Assembly: GCF_026250525.1 (NCBI RefSeq)
Contig: NZ_CP111057.1
Location: forward strand, 62,001-126,000
Length of the DNA stretch: 64,000 nt
Source: Chondrinema litorale
GTDB lineage: Bacteria > Bacteroidota > Bacteroidia > Cytophagales > Flammeovirgaceae
Reading direction: 5' to 3'
Part shown: in pieces, positions 35,978 through 45,551 of the stretch
Layout of the letters: each line of letters begins with the position of its first letter
Position numbering within the stretch: the stretch's first letter is position 1
Notes under the pieces: generated by a model
What the model saw: the letters and a program-made list of their open reading frames with translations, nothing else
Told to the model about the DNA's origin: nothing
The model's database searches: none
Position numbers and translations under genes: made by a program

Positions 35978-36520
35978 CTAAGCTAGTTTTAACTGCTCAA
36001 TGTGTTTGCTGATTTTATCTACCTTTTCAGACCAGAAGGCAATTGCTTTGGGAATATCTACCATTTTGGTTTTTCTTGTACCAGAAACAAAATCTCGCGG
36101 AACTCTGTAAATCGGCATCGCATTTTCTCTCCAAAATTCTTTCTTCTCTGCATTCGATTCGGGCTCTTCTTTAGAAGACCAAAACCTGCGTTGCTCAATA
36201 TAATCTTGCAATCTGGTTTCTAATACCTTAATTAAACTCTGCTTATCTCTCGGAATGTAACCCGGACCAGTACAACCACAAGAGTGAAAAGTAATACCAG
36301 TTGTATACAAATCTTTTATGTGCTGCCAAGCTTTTACATCTTGCTTTTTAGGTGCTTCAAAGTCTAAACCCATGTTGGCCATTAGCTCCCCACACTCTGG
36401 GCATTTCGCCGGAATTTCATCTGCTTCTCTTGCAGCTTTTCTCCTAAAATCCACCTTTAATGGACGCTTAAAAGTCTTTCTGCAATTGAAACAAGCATAG
36501 TGTGGTTTATAAGTAGACAT
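35978..36520 (-). CDS. Zinc-ribbon protein of unknown function
   Basis: A product of about 180 residues with two or three metal-binding sites: CFNCRKTFKR and CPECGELMAN near the N-terminus make one treble-clef-like pair, and HSCGCTGPGY may add a third. The rest is helical and basic, ending in a coiled segment. I start at the ATG of MSTYKPHYACF (36520); the longer frame adds five residues. Similar short proteins occur widely in Bacteroidota without a known role. It ends 3 bases from the convergent CHAT gene. Confidence 0.65.
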   Translation of the reverse strand: MSTYKPHYACFNCRKTFKRPLKVDFRRKAAREADEIPAKCPECGELMANMGLDFEAPKKQDVKAWQHIKDLYTTGITFHSCGCTGPGYIPRDKQSLIKVLETRLQDYIEQRRFWSSKEEPESNAEKKEFWRENAMPIYRVPRDFVSGTRKTKMVDIPKAIAFWSEKVDKISKHIEQLKLA

Positions 36521-36615
36521 TCCGTAGCGACACATAATAGCAACTTTTAAATTGAAATCAAATTAGTAAGATAACCCGACTTTAAAGAAAATTATCCCTA
36601 AAGACGGAAGTTTTT

Positions 36616-37410
36616 TCAGCCGCAATCCCAATTGTACAAAACATCAGAGAAGTCTAGCTTTTTTAGAGCTTCCTTTTTAATAAAAAAATTACCGACTCCA
36701 ACATCACCCCACATTAAAAACTTATCTTCAGAATCTAACTGAAAGAGCAATTGATATTCTCTTAATGTTTTTTTCCATATCCTTGGATCTTCTTGAGTAA
36801 AATAAGCATAGCCTCCTATTCTATGACCTACACTTGAGCAGTAATCAGAATAAACTTTCCAAGCAGTGTCTGGATCATCAAAACTCTCAAAAAAATCAAA
36901 ACTGCTTTGACCAAAAAATTCTTCAAAGTGAACATCTGATACAGGTACATAACACACATCTTTTTTAAATGTTAATTTGTATTCTCCAGTTAAAACCGGA
37001 TAGACATCATCACTTTTTAGTAAGTCTTCTATTAAAGAAAAATCTGTTTGCAAACCTGAGTTTTTAATTTCCTTATGATAAATCACTTTAAAACCTTCTT
37101 GTCTTGTGGGGTTGTTAAAGTTTAAACCATATAAATCATCCAAAGCAATAAAAAACTGTAGTAATCCAGTTACTGGATAATCGGGAATATGTGGTATTTC
37201 TGCAAAATTGAGCTGTGCTAAAAGCATCATCGGATTACCCTCATTATCAAGCGGATAATCTATGCCAATTGGTAAATAAGGATTGCCACCTAGCTTACTC
37301 GTTGTAATTGGTATATCAATTTCTCCATTGGTAATTTCTACATTTATATAATCCAATTTGGATTGCTCGATAATATGCTGATATTCTTTTAACTCTTCTG
37401 GAAATTCCAT
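36616..37410 (-). CDS. DUF1963 (YwqG-like) protein
   Basis: A product of about 264 residues that matches the YwqG/DUF1963 pattern: TSKLGGNPYLPIGIDYPLDN near the start, MLLAQLNFAEIP, LLQFFIALDDLYGLN and the C-terminal RIGGYAYFTQEDPR and LLFQLDSEDKFLMWGDVGVGNFFI. These proteins are cytosolic, often carried with toxin-immunity or cell-surface loci, and have no proven activity. The frame extends 27 residues upstream, but the inner ATG at 37408-37410 gives the normal family start. Confidence 0.82.
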   Translation of the reverse strand: MEFPEELKEYQHIIEQSKLDYINVEITNGEIDIPITTSKLGGNPYLPIGIDYPLDNEGNPMMLLAQLNFAEIPHIPDYPVTGLLQFFIALDDLYGLNFNNPTRQEGFKVIYHKEIKNSGLQTDFSLIEDLLKSDDVYPVLTGEYKLTFKKDVCYVPVSDVHFEEFFGQSSFDFFESFDDPDTAWKVYSDYCSSVGHRIGGYAYFTQEDPRIWKKTLREYQLLFQLDSEDKFLMWGDVGVGNFFIKKEALKKLDFSDVLYNWDCG

Positions 37411-37517
37411 TTTTGTCGGTTTTTGATCACTATTTACAAACAATCGCCAAAATAAAACAGGGTTGAAGCACAAAAAATCTTGAAGTAACAAATAATTATA
37501 CCATGATTTATAGCATG

Positions 37518-38690
37518 TTAAACCTTCGCTTTTCCTGTGATAATAATTGGGTTATCAGTATCGTCTATATTGCTATTTATTTCTTCCCAATAGCTTTTTT
37601 GCTCCGCTGTTAAATTACCCTCTTTGAGCGCTTCTTCTATTAACTCTTTAACCTCAAAAGCATCAAAAGTGCGAATTAGATTGCCGTTTGATGCAATATT
37701 TAGATAAGATATTGGAAACTTTATACCTTCATATTCACAATACACTTTACTAAACTTCACAGTCGAATTATCACTATTATCAAAAACAAAATGTTCATAA
37801 TCTGACATAGTCAGAGAAACAGAATTAGTAGACACTTCTGTATGATAATCGTATTTTCTCAGATAAAATTTGTCTTTATATATATGTGCTAGAGATGCAC
37901 TAGAACCTAAAGTTTTATTACCATCCTTTTTTATCTTTTTTAATCCAAAAAGTAAAAATGGTTTCATTTCATCGCCTTTTATCTGATAGATTGAATCTGA
38001 ATTAGACCTTTGTAAGAGTATATTGCTACTCTGGTATTTGGCAAAATATGGAGAATTGTATGCCGCCTTTTTATGATTAACTTCTAGCTCATTTTTTATT
38101 TGATTCAGTATCTTGCCATCTAAAGACTGAGTACGATATAGAAAATCATAAGAAGCAGTTTCGTGAGCCATAAGCGCTAATGTGGCATCATCCATCAACA
38201 AGATACCTGATAGACTCCCCTTTGTTTCGAAAGGAATACTTTCTTCAAACTCACCTGTTTCGAGATTGAATTTAAAAATTCCATCTTGCCCTATATCATG
38301 ATACAAAAAGATTTTTTCTTGCTCATCTACAACCCAATTGTCAATCCTTCTAAATTCATTTGGACCTTCTCCTCTTATAGCAATTGTTTTGAGAAATTTA
38401 CCATCAGCAGTAAAATACACTAGTTTGTCTTCATCTTTAGCAACAATGTACTTATCACCTATAAATCCAGAAAAATATGCTAACAATATATCCTCATTCG
38501 ATTCTAACTGAATCAATTTTATATCTTTTACAATTTCATTTACAGCTAATTCAATTTCTTCAAAATCACTTGTGAGATCGATGTTTAAAACACTCGTTTC
38601 GATTGTATTTGAGCTTTCTTGCTTTGGTGAACAAGATGCTAACACGACTAATGAAATGAGAAATAAAGCTTTGGATTTTAATAGTTTCAT
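37518..38690 (-). CDS. Six-bladed beta-propeller lipoprotein
   Basis: A 390-residue lipoprotein (lipobox VLASC, Cys20). Repeating blades such as GDKYIVAKDEDKLVYFTADGKFLKTI, together with the phrase IRGEGPNEFRRIDNWVVDEQ, mark the six-bladed propeller family common in Bacteroidota, often in tandem copies. The C-terminus is EEINSNIDDTDNPIIITGKAK, which matters because the remnant at 39843 repeats it. It follows the other propeller gene by 16 bases and is probably cotranscribed. Function unknown; a binding role at the cell surface is a guess. Confidence 0.8.
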   Translation of the reverse strand: MKLLKSKALFLISLVVLASCSPKQESSNTIETSVLNIDLTSDFEEIELAVNEIVKDIKLIQLESNEDILLAYFSGFIGDKYIVAKDEDKLVYFTADGKFLKTIAIRGEGPNEFRRIDNWVVDEQEKIFLYHDIGQDGIFKFNLETGEFEESIPFETKGSLSGILLMDDATLALMAHETASYDFLYRTQSLDGKILNQIKNELEVNHKKAAYNSPYFAKYQSSNILLQRSNSDSIYQIKGDEMKPFLLFGLKKIKKDGNKTLGSSASLAHIYKDKFYLRKYDYHTEVSTNSVSLTMSDYEHFVFDNSDNSTVKFSKVYCEYEGIKFPISYLNIASNGNLIRTFDAFEVKELIEEALKEGNLTAEQKSYWEEINSNIDDTDNPIIITGKAKV

Positions 38691-38706
38691 GGAAGTTAAA
38701 TGTTCA

Positions 38707-39780
38707 TTATTCTATATTAAATTTTAGCAGTTTAAGGTCATCATCTACAAAACCTATAGCATATATATTCTCTCCTTTATCATCTACTGCCATGCCATAT
38801 GCATCAACATCTAAATAATACTTATTTACAAACCTACCCTCTTTATCACTCACCCAGACTTCATTAGACATAGAAGCACTTTGCTTATGTTCTAAAAACG
38901 ATTTGCCTGAATACAAGTAATAAACATTTTCATTAGATGTGCAGAGAGATTGAAAGGTGTTTTTCTCTTTAGGAGAAGTGGCCGCACCTTGATCAGCCTT
39001 TGCATGAGTTTTATACTCTGGAAAATTCTCTTCATTCTTGTATACTAACCTAAGCTCACCATTTTTATATTCAAGAATATCGACAATAAATCCCATAAAA
39101 CAAGCCGAAAAGGCTTTATTACTTTTATAATCATATCTCAGCGTACCTTGATATGCCCATGCTTTTTTACTATTCATCACAATTACTCCATCATTAGGAT
39201 ATTCAAAAAAGTATCTGGCTTTATCTTTTGTAGTAAGCTTATATCGTCCTTCTTCATAGGAACCTGTTGAAATAAATGTGCTATCGTTAATTAATAATGC
39301 TTCCATGGCAAAGCCATTTTCATTCATTTTAGTAATCTCAGGCACATATTTTTCATCTTCATACAGACTATCTACATTATAAGTAAGAATACTTTTCCTA
39401 TTCGTATCATATATATCAAAGCATCCGGGTTTGTTGCTAATATTAAGTCTATGTGGTCTATTTAATTGATATGGACCATTACCTCTACTTCCCCTTGCCA
39501 CAAGTATGCTTGGCACAAGTTTACTTGCCACAAGTTTGTTTGTATTTAATTTTAATATATGGATTGGAACCTCTGTTTGTTTTTCAAGAAAAACTAAGTA
39601 ATTGTTTACATAGATGATTTGATTATATCCACTAATCGCTAAGTTTTCAACTACCTCGTGTGTCAGTTGAACACCTTTATAATCTAGAAAACTACTTATT
39701 TTACTTTCTTCTTCTGCACATGAAAAAATCATAAAACTGATAAGTAGTATGTGTATTTGCTTCGGGAAATAGAACTTCAT
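38707..39780 (-). CDS. Beta-propeller lipoprotein, paralogue of the next gene
   Basis: A 357-residue lipoprotein (signal ending MIFSC, Cys21). It has the same overall plan as its downstream neighbour: a strand-rich propeller with the phrase SRGNGPYQLNRPHRLNI in the place of the GxGPxEF blade, and a last blade reading EVWVSDKEGRFVNKYYLDVDAYGMAVD. It resembles the BF3164-type propeller lipoproteins. Sequence identity to the neighbour is low, so the duplication is old. No partner enzyme is linked. Confidence 0.75.
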   Translation of the reverse strand: MKFYFPKQIHILLISFMIFSCAEEESKISSFLDYKGVQLTHEVVENLAISGYNQIIYVNNYLVFLEKQTEVPIHILKLNTNKLVASKLVPSILVARGSRGNGPYQLNRPHRLNISNKPGCFDIYDTNRKSILTYNVDSLYEDEKYVPEITKMNENGFAMEALLINDSTFISTGSYEEGRYKLTTKDKARYFFEYPNDGVIVMNSKKAWAYQGTLRYDYKSNKAFSACFMGFIVDILEYKNGELRLVYKNEENFPEYKTHAKADQGAATSPKEKNTFQSLCTSNENVYYLYSGKSFLEHKQSASMSNEVWVSDKEGRFVNKYYLDVDAYGMAVDDKGENIYAIGFVDDDLKLLKFNIE

Positions 39781-39842
39781 TTGTTAGTTTGTAATTTTAA
39801 TAATTGATTTTTTAACTGCTTGAAATTGATTGTTCAGATATT

Positions 39843-39925
39843 TTATAAATTGATTTTACCGGTGATGAGAATCGGGTTATCATCGTCTTTTATTTTGCTA
39901 TTTAGATCTACTAAAAAGCTTCATA
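39843..39925 (-). pseudogene. Remnant of the C-terminus of a third propeller lipoprotein gene
   Basis: On the minus strand this stretch still encodes SFLVDLNSKIKDDDNPILITGKINL and a stop. This closely parallels the end of the lipoprotein at 37518 (INSNIDDTDNPIIITGKAKV and stop). A TGA interrupts the frame just upstream and no start exists, so only the tail of a former gene is left. Confidence 0.75.
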
Positions 39926-39995
39926 CTGCCCATTTTTAATACCTAAATTTAGATGTTAAAATAACTTTACCAAATAAAAGCTATACTTTCGATTT

Positions 39996-42650
39996 TCACT
40001 CCTTCCTTAAGGCTTTTACAGGATTGGCTTTAGCAGACTTGTATGTACGGTAGCTCACTGTTATTACAGCAATAAACAATAGACTTAGTGCTGGAATAAT
40101 AATTAGGTCGGCACTTAAATCAATCTTAAAAGGATAGTTTTCTAACCAATTACTTCCGCCAAAAAATACAGCTGGAACAGCCAGTAGAATAGCAATAAAC
40201 ATCAATAGCAGATACTCTTTTGAAAGTAATAGCATGAGATTTCCTACACTGGCACCTAGTACTTTTCTTATGCCAATTTCTTTAATTCTGAGTGTGGCTG
40301 AATAAGAAACTAGTGCAAATAAACCCAGACAAGCTATCAATATTGCCAAGATAGAAAAGGCTGAAAATAGGTTACCAAATTGCAAGTCTGCCTTATATTG
40401 TCGGTTAAAATTTTCATCCAAAAAGAAGTAATGAAAGGGATCATCAGGATAGGCTTTTTTATAGGCAGCTTCTATATGCGCAATGGATTCGGGAATATCG
40501 GTTAAATTTAACTTGATTGAAAAAAAAGCGCCATATTGTTGATCAAGCCCATAAACGGTAGGTTTTTGTGCCTCTTTTAATGAGTTCCAATGAATGTCTT
40601 TTACTACACCCACAATTTGCATCGTATCTCCTCCAACAATTAAATCTTGGTTTAATGCTGCTTCTGGCGAAGCAAACTCAAAAGCCTTTACACTTTCTTC
40701 ATTCACAATCACATATTCAACATATGAATTTATATGAGTAGGGATATTTTCCTTTGCTAAAAAATTGAATTCATATGTGTGTAAAAAAGCAGTATCTATA
40801 AAAATAGCATAGCAAATTTCCCTTTCTTCGATGAGTTGACCCGGCTTCCACATACTGCCAGACCAAGTATAACCAGTACTTGGAACATTACTAGAAATGG
40901 CAACAGATTGTATCGTATGGTGCTGCTCACACTCCGTTGTAAATTGTTGATGCAAAGTGCCTAATATATCTCTGTGATTTTCCAAAATAACCCTTGGCCC
41001 GTTTACCACCAATATTTTTTCCATATCGAAACCCAAATCTTGCGACTTCATAAAAGTGATTTGCTTGTAGACCAGATAGGTTCCTGAAATGAGTATGATA
41101 GATATTACAAATTGAAAAACGATAAGTGTTTTTCTAAGATTGAAACCTCGCTTTGCACTAACTTTTACTGACTTTAAAACACTTACCGGTCTAAAAGAAG
41201 AAAGTACAAAAGCCGGATACAATCCTGAAAGTAAAGAGCCAAAAAGCAGAATGGCTAAAAAGCCTAACCAAAAAGATTGCTCTTGTAGTATGCTAAAAGA
41301 AAGGTCTTTCCCGATGATGTTCGCCAACACTGGCAATAAGAAATAAGCAATACCAATGGCTAAAATCGCTGCCACAACATTTACGATAATCGACTCCACC
41401 AAAAACTGACTTACCAATTGATTTTGCTGTGCACCTATCGATTTTCGAACTCCCACTTCTTTTGCTCGATGCATGGCTCTTGCAGTGGAGAGGTTTACAT
41501 AATTGATCCAAGCAATTACCAGAATAAAAACAGCAATAATGGCGAAGTAAGATACATTTTTGAGGTTGCCATTGTTGCTAGCTATTTCACCAATTAAGTC
41601 TGCTGAGTTTAAGTGTACATCTGTAATTGACTGAAACCCATTTTTCACTTCTATATTCAATTCTTTGAGTACATCGCCAATATGCGTTTGGGTTATTTTA
41701 TCAACTTTCGCTGCGGTTTCATCAATATTTGCTGTATGATCTAAAGAAACATAAACGGCAAAGTCTTCCATATCCCAGCCACCACCTTCTCTATACATGC
41801 GCCAATGAGACAGCACAAATTCGATAGGCATTAATAAATCGAACTGTAGATGTGTATTTTCGGGAAGTTTTTCGAATACCCCGGTTACTATAAAATCACC
41901 AGTTAAACTACCTCCACTCACTCTTAACTCCTTGCCAACCGGATTAATGTCACCAAAATATTTCTGCGCGAGTTGCTCAGTAAGTACTATACTTTGAACC
42001 TCTTTGAGCACAGTTTCTTTAGCACCATATTTTAAAGGAAAATTAAAAAGCTCCAGAAAGTTACCATCTACATACCAAACATTATTTTCTTGATGCCGGG
42101 CATCGTTTTCTTCATTAATTAGAATTAGACCCAAATTTTGCGGGTTAACTCTCACCATTTCTTTTACTTCAGGAATTTCCTCTTTTATACTCGCTCCCAA
42201 ACCATAAGTAACATCAATACCTTTGGCTGTTACTTCTCCATTTTCTGAAACAGTTTGAGTAACTCTATAAATGTCCTCCACATCATCATGGAAATTATCA
42301 TAACTCAACTCAAAATGGATGTATTGATAAATGAGCAAACAAACTCCCATGCCTACAGCCAAACCCAATATGTTTATGCTTGAATAGAATTTTTGCCTTA
42401 CCAGAATTCTAAAACTGATTTTGAAGTAATTGCTAAACATACCGGAATTGATTAGCGAGTTTTTAAAAAGTGGCCTTATTAAACTTGGTCGCAGCAAACC
42501 CAAAACCTGAAATAGATATCTCCATGCTGCTTTTCGCTTGCCATCAGCCAGATTACGTTGATACATTTCTTCCAAGTCACCTTGTATCTCTGTGTAGAAG
42601 TCAGGATGGCAAAACCATTTTAATATGCGGGTGGCAAAGTCTTTCAGCAT
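39996..42650 (-). CDS. FtsX/MacB-like ABC transporter permease with PadR-linked prefix domain
   Basis: An 884-residue inner-membrane protein. The first 60 residues (KWFCHPDFYTEIQGDLEEMYQRNL) form the short cytoplasmic prefix domain found in permeases beside PadR genes. The core has two repeats, each of a membrane span, a large MacB-type periplasmic domain and an FtsX domain (AIIAVFILVIAWINYVNLSTARAM, EVGVRKSIGA and later EIGIRKVLGASVGNLMLLLS). No ATPase is encoded nearby. Such proteins may act with a distant ATPase or as mechanical transmitters. It starts 2 bases after the PadR stop, so the two form one operon. Confidence 0.9.
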   Translation of the reverse strand: MLKDFATRILKWFCHPDFYTEIQGDLEEMYQRNLADGKRKAAWRYLFQVLGLLRPSLIRPLFKNSLINSGMFSNYFKISFRILVRQKFYSSINILGLAVGMGVCLLIYQYIHFELSYDNFHDDVEDIYRVTQTVSENGEVTAKGIDVTYGLGASIKEEIPEVKEMVRVNPQNLGLILINEENDARHQENNVWYVDGNFLELFNFPLKYGAKETVLKEVQSIVLTEQLAQKYFGDINPVGKELRVSGGSLTGDFIVTGVFEKLPENTHLQFDLLMPIEFVLSHWRMYREGGGWDMEDFAVYVSLDHTANIDETAAKVDKITQTHIGDVLKELNIEVKNGFQSITDVHLNSADLIGEIASNNGNLKNVSYFAIIAVFILVIAWINYVNLSTARAMHRAKEVGVRKSIGAQQNQLVSQFLVESIIVNVVAAILAIGIAYFLLPVLANIIGKDLSFSILQEQSFWLGFLAILLFGSLLSGLYPAFVLSSFRPVSVLKSVKVSAKRGFNLRKTLIVFQFVISIILISGTYLVYKQITFMKSQDLGFDMEKILVVNGPRVILENHRDILGTLHQQFTTECEQHHTIQSVAISSNVPSTGYTWSGSMWKPGQLIEEREICYAIFIDTAFLHTYEFNFLAKENIPTHINSYVEYVIVNEESVKAFEFASPEAALNQDLIVGGDTMQIVGVVKDIHWNSLKEAQKPTVYGLDQQYGAFFSIKLNLTDIPESIAHIEAAYKKAYPDDPFHYFFLDENFNRQYKADLQFGNLFSAFSILAILIACLGLFALVSYSATLRIKEIGIRKVLGASVGNLMLLLSKEYLLLMFIAILLAVPAVFFGGSNWLENYPFKIDLSADLIIIPALSLLFIAVITVSYRTYKSAKANPVKALRKE

Positions 42651-42652
42651 GA

Positions 42653-42985
42653 CTAATTGAATTTAAGTGCTAGTTTTGGAATTGCATTCCATAAACCCAT
42701 TCGTATTTCTTTGCTTTGCTCTAAAGCAAGTTTGCCATAAGCTGTAATGGCATAATAGCGTTTAGGCTTCCCTCCTCTTTGGGTATTGGCTTCCCCTTCT
42801 CGCGATTGCAAATAGCCTTTTTTCTCCATCCTTTTTAAGGCAGATTGTAATGCTCCTACACTCACTTTTCGATGTGCTTTTTCTTCAATAGCATCTTTAA
42901 TAGCTACGCCGTAAGCCTCATCGTACAATACTCCTACAGTGAGTAATACAATCTCTTCAAATTCTCCTAATGGATATGCTTTCAT
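42653..42985 (-). CDS. PadR-family transcriptional regulator
   Basis: A 110-residue winged-helix protein: EEIVLLTVGVLYDEAYGVAIKDAIEE is the first helix pair, SVGALQSALKRMEKKGYLQSRE the recognition helix and start of the wing, and GGKPKRYYAITAYGKLAL the wing and last helix. It belongs to the short PadR group that controls its own operon. It lies 2 bases before the permease gene on the same strand, so it most likely represses both until an inducer binds. Confidence 0.92.
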   Translation of the reverse strand: MKAYPLGEFEEIVLLTVGVLYDEAYGVAIKDAIEEKAHRKVSVGALQSALKRMEKKGYLQSREGEANTQRGGKPKRYYAITAYGKLALEQSKEIRMGLWNAIPKLALKFN

Positions 42986-43057
42986 TCAATTTCTTATTTG
43001 TAGTATTGCTAAGATACAAAGATTAAATCAATTTCCTAATTGTAGTATTGGTATTGA

Positions 43058-43089
43058 TAAAAAAATCACTCTTTGAGATGAGAGTGATT
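43058..43089 (-). terminator. Rho-independent terminator
   Basis: AATCACTCT (43064-43072) pairs with AGAGTGATT (43081-43089) around an 8-base loop. On the minus strand the stem is followed by a run of T, directly after the stop of the TPR gene. This is a good intrinsic terminator. Confidence 0.85.
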
Positions 43090-43097
43090 CTTCTGAA

Positions 43098-44189
43098 TTA
43101 CTGATATTTAATCCTATTGGTCTTGTTTTCTTCTGAAAAATTCATGGGATTTTCTGAATACCAACTGAGAAAGCTTTCGTATTTTTCCTCATTCTCGCTC
43201 TTCCATGCTTCAAATTCATCAGGAACGCCTTCTTGCATTAACCAGTAGTAATAAGGCTCAAACATTTCATTTTTAATTAATATGTCATGGTAATCAAAAA
43301 CAAGGTTCGGATACAAATCTTTGTAGTCTTCATTCCATTTTTCTAAAAACTGTTTTCTTATTTTTATGAGATTGGCTAATGTAAATTCTGGATCTACATC
43401 TTTATATCCAGCCTCAATTGCCAAATTATGTACTGTCTCAAAAGACATCAATTTGTTTAAAAGATTACCAGAGTTCAAATTATTCATTGAAAGTGTGATG
43501 TTGGTAGATTTATGGCTAAAATCAAGATCCCACTTACCATCTTTTATAGGTAAACATGTTCTGTAAATCTCAAATAATGCTTTGCTCATTTGGAGGCTTC
43601 GCTTTGTATTTGGCTCTAGGTTTAGAAACATCTCTCCATAATATACTGCCCAAATTTTCTCTTTAGAATCAGCCAATACCTGAGTAGCATAATAATAATT
43701 TGATGAATGATCTGGATCGGCTACAATGCCAGCTTCCCAAGTATCAAAAGCCTCAACCCATTTGGATTGGTTGGCTAATACAATTCCTTTTTCCAAATAC
43801 AATCTGCCCGAAGTTGGAAACTTTTCAAGACCTTTATCATATATCTTAATCCCTTTTTCTGGCTGACCTTTTAAGTCGTACGAGTTTCCAATTAGTTGAT
43901 ACACTTGATCAAAAACATCATCTCTCTTTAATAATGGTTTCGCTACTTTGATGCATTTATCGTAATTCTGCGCTAACTGATAAGCATAAGCCATTTCGTA
44001 AGGTATGTTGATGTTGTCTGGATTTAGTTCTTGTGCTTGCTCCAACAAAATAATGGCTTCGTTTATTTTGCCATTGTCCATATAGTTGATGGCTTGGGTA
44101 ATGGCTTCTTCTGCGTTCTGGCTATTCGATTGCGCATTTACAGTAAGAAAAGAAGTAGTTAACAAAATAATGCTAATGAGATGTTTCAT
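43098..44189 (-). CDS. Secreted TPR-repeat protein
   Basis: A 363-residue exported protein with a signal peptide ending near VNAQ. TPR repeats cover roughly residues 25-180 (EAITQAINYMDNGKINEAIILLEQAQELNPDNI, VYQLIGNSYDLKGQPEKGIKIYDKGLEKFP). The C-terminal half is helical, has no recognised family, and contains ESFLSWYSENPMNFSEEN near its end. It is followed by a strong terminator and appears to be transcribed alone. It may assist envelope assembly, but this is not shown. Confidence 0.78.
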   Translation of the reverse strand: MKHLISIILLTTSFLTVNAQSNSQNAEEAITQAINYMDNGKINEAIILLEQAQELNPDNINIPYEMAYAYQLAQNYDKCIKVAKPLLKRDDVFDQVYQLIGNSYDLKGQPEKGIKIYDKGLEKFPTSGRLYLEKGIVLANQSKWVEAFDTWEAGIVADPDHSSNYYYATQVLADSKEKIWAVYYGEMFLNLEPNTKRSLQMSKALFEIYRTCLPIKDGKWDLDFSHKSTNITLSMNNLNSGNLLNKLMSFETVHNLAIEAGYKDVDPEFTLANLIKIRKQFLEKWNEDYKDLYPNLVFDYHDILIKNEMFEPYYYWLMQEGVPDEFEAWKSENEEKYESFLSWYSENPMNFSEENKTNRIKYQ

Positions 44190-44352
44190 GTTATTTGTGG
44201 TTTAGTTTATAGAATTCCAAAAAGAGAGGTTTTCAACTTACTTTAAGGAATTGATATTTTGCCCTTAAATTACCTCCTCGTTTTTGAGTATTCCACACCA
44301 CTAGAACAAACAAATGTTAACATGAAACAAAGTATTTTCTCATTTTTCGAAG

Positions 44353-44922
44353 TTATTCCATGCTTTCGGCAGTATTAGAAACTTTTTTGAGATCATGCTC
44401 CACCCATACAAGTTCGTCGATATTATAGCCGATTTCTTTGGCTTTGTTGAGGTATTTTTCTTTGATCTGGTCGGGTATGGTTTTCTCTCTTGAGAGTATC
44501 CACAAATAATCTAGATTTTTGCCAGCGACTAAAGCATATTTATAATCTTTATCTAATTCAATTACATTATAAGGTGCATAGAAAGGCCCGAAAAAAGAAA
44601 CCTTTAAAGCAGCAATATCTGCACCACCAGAGAATTTTGCTTTACCAATTGCCTCATCCCATTCTTCTTCCACATAGTTGTAACCTCTGTTTTTTACATT
44701 GATGGTAGAGTCTTCATTGAATGAATATTCTGCAGTAGTATTATTCAGGTTGCGTTCAAACTTAAAATCCATGCGGGCAATCTCATACCATTTACCCAAA
44801 TACTTATTTACTTCGAAAGATGAAACTGGACTGGCTCCTTCGGGAATCGTTTTGCAGGAATTAAATACTATACTTAATAGAATTAGTGATATGCCAGTTA
44901 ATGCTGATGCTTTATAGCTCAT
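44353..44922 (-). CDS. Lipocalin-family lipoprotein (Blc type)
   Basis: A 189-residue outer-membrane lipocalin with a lipobox (FNSC, Cys23). The family signature is clear: VNKYLGKWYEIARMDFKFER near residue 40, followed by eight strands, and the late motif YKYALVAGKNLDYLWILSRE. Blc-type lipocalins bind lysophospholipids or fatty acids and are often induced by envelope stress. No operon partner; the gene is flanked by gaps of more than 90 bases. Confidence 0.92.
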   Translation of the reverse strand: MSYKASALTGISLILLSIVFNSCKTIPEGASPVSSFEVNKYLGKWYEIARMDFKFERNLNNTTAEYSFNEDSTINVKNRGYNYVEEEWDEAIGKAKFSGGADIAALKVSFFGPFYAPYNVIELDKDYKYALVAGKNLDYLWILSREKTIPDQIKEKYLNKAKEIGYNIDELVWVEHDLKKVSNTAESME

Positions 44923-45015
44923 GTTGGTTGTGGTTAAGTTTATCTTATTAAAAGCGAATGCATCTTCCAGCCAAATATTAATAATATTGTGAAAGATGCA
45001 TTCATTAATATTATA

Positions 45016-45417
45016 TTAATCGTCACCTAAACGATCTTTTACATACTCAAGCTCCGTTTTACCATGTGGTTTAGGGCTACCATTTTCATCAACATTCACC
45101 ATCACAATCTGATCAATTTTGATAATCGGCTTTCTTGTCATTTTGTTTCTTACCTCGCATCTCAATGTAAGTGAGGTTCTCCCCCATTTTACAGGTTCGA
45201 TACCTATCTCAACAATATCATTTTGCCTTGCTGACGAAACAAACTCGATTGTCGACATAAATTTGGTTACTACATGGCTGTTTTCTAGCTGTATAATTGT
45301 GTACAAAGCGGCTTCCTCGTCTATCCAGGCGAGAAGTCGTCCACCAAAAAGGGTTTTATTAGGATTTAAATCTTCTGGCTTCACCCATTTACGGGTGTGG
45401 AATCTCATTTCACTCAT
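45016..45417 (-). CDS. Acyl-CoA thioesterase, hotdog fold (YciA-like)
   Basis: A 133-residue single hotdog domain. The pattern PNKTLFGGRLLAWIDEEAALY holds the conserved Gly-Gly and the catalytic Asp/Glu region of the acyl-CoA hydrolase group. The strand VKWGRTSLTLRCEVRNK and the end motif IDQIVMVNVDENGSPKPH also fit. It would hydrolyse medium- or long-chain acyl-CoAs in the cytosol. Chain-length preference cannot be read from the sequence. Confidence 0.88.
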   Translation of the reverse strand: MSEMRFHTRKWVKPEDLNPNKTLFGGRLLAWIDEEAALYTIIQLENSHVVTKFMSTIEFVSSARQNDIVEIGIEPVKWGRTSLTLRCEVRNKMTRKPIIKIDQIVMVNVDENGSPKPHGKTELEYVKDRLGDD

Positions 45418-45551
45418 TTAATTAATTTGTTGCTTTCAATTAATTAACCCCGCAAAATGGCATTTGTTCCATACATACCCCTAAAATTCGCCCAAAAACA
45501 GTCTTTCAATAAAATGGTTTTATGATGCTATTATCAAATTAAATCGACAGA

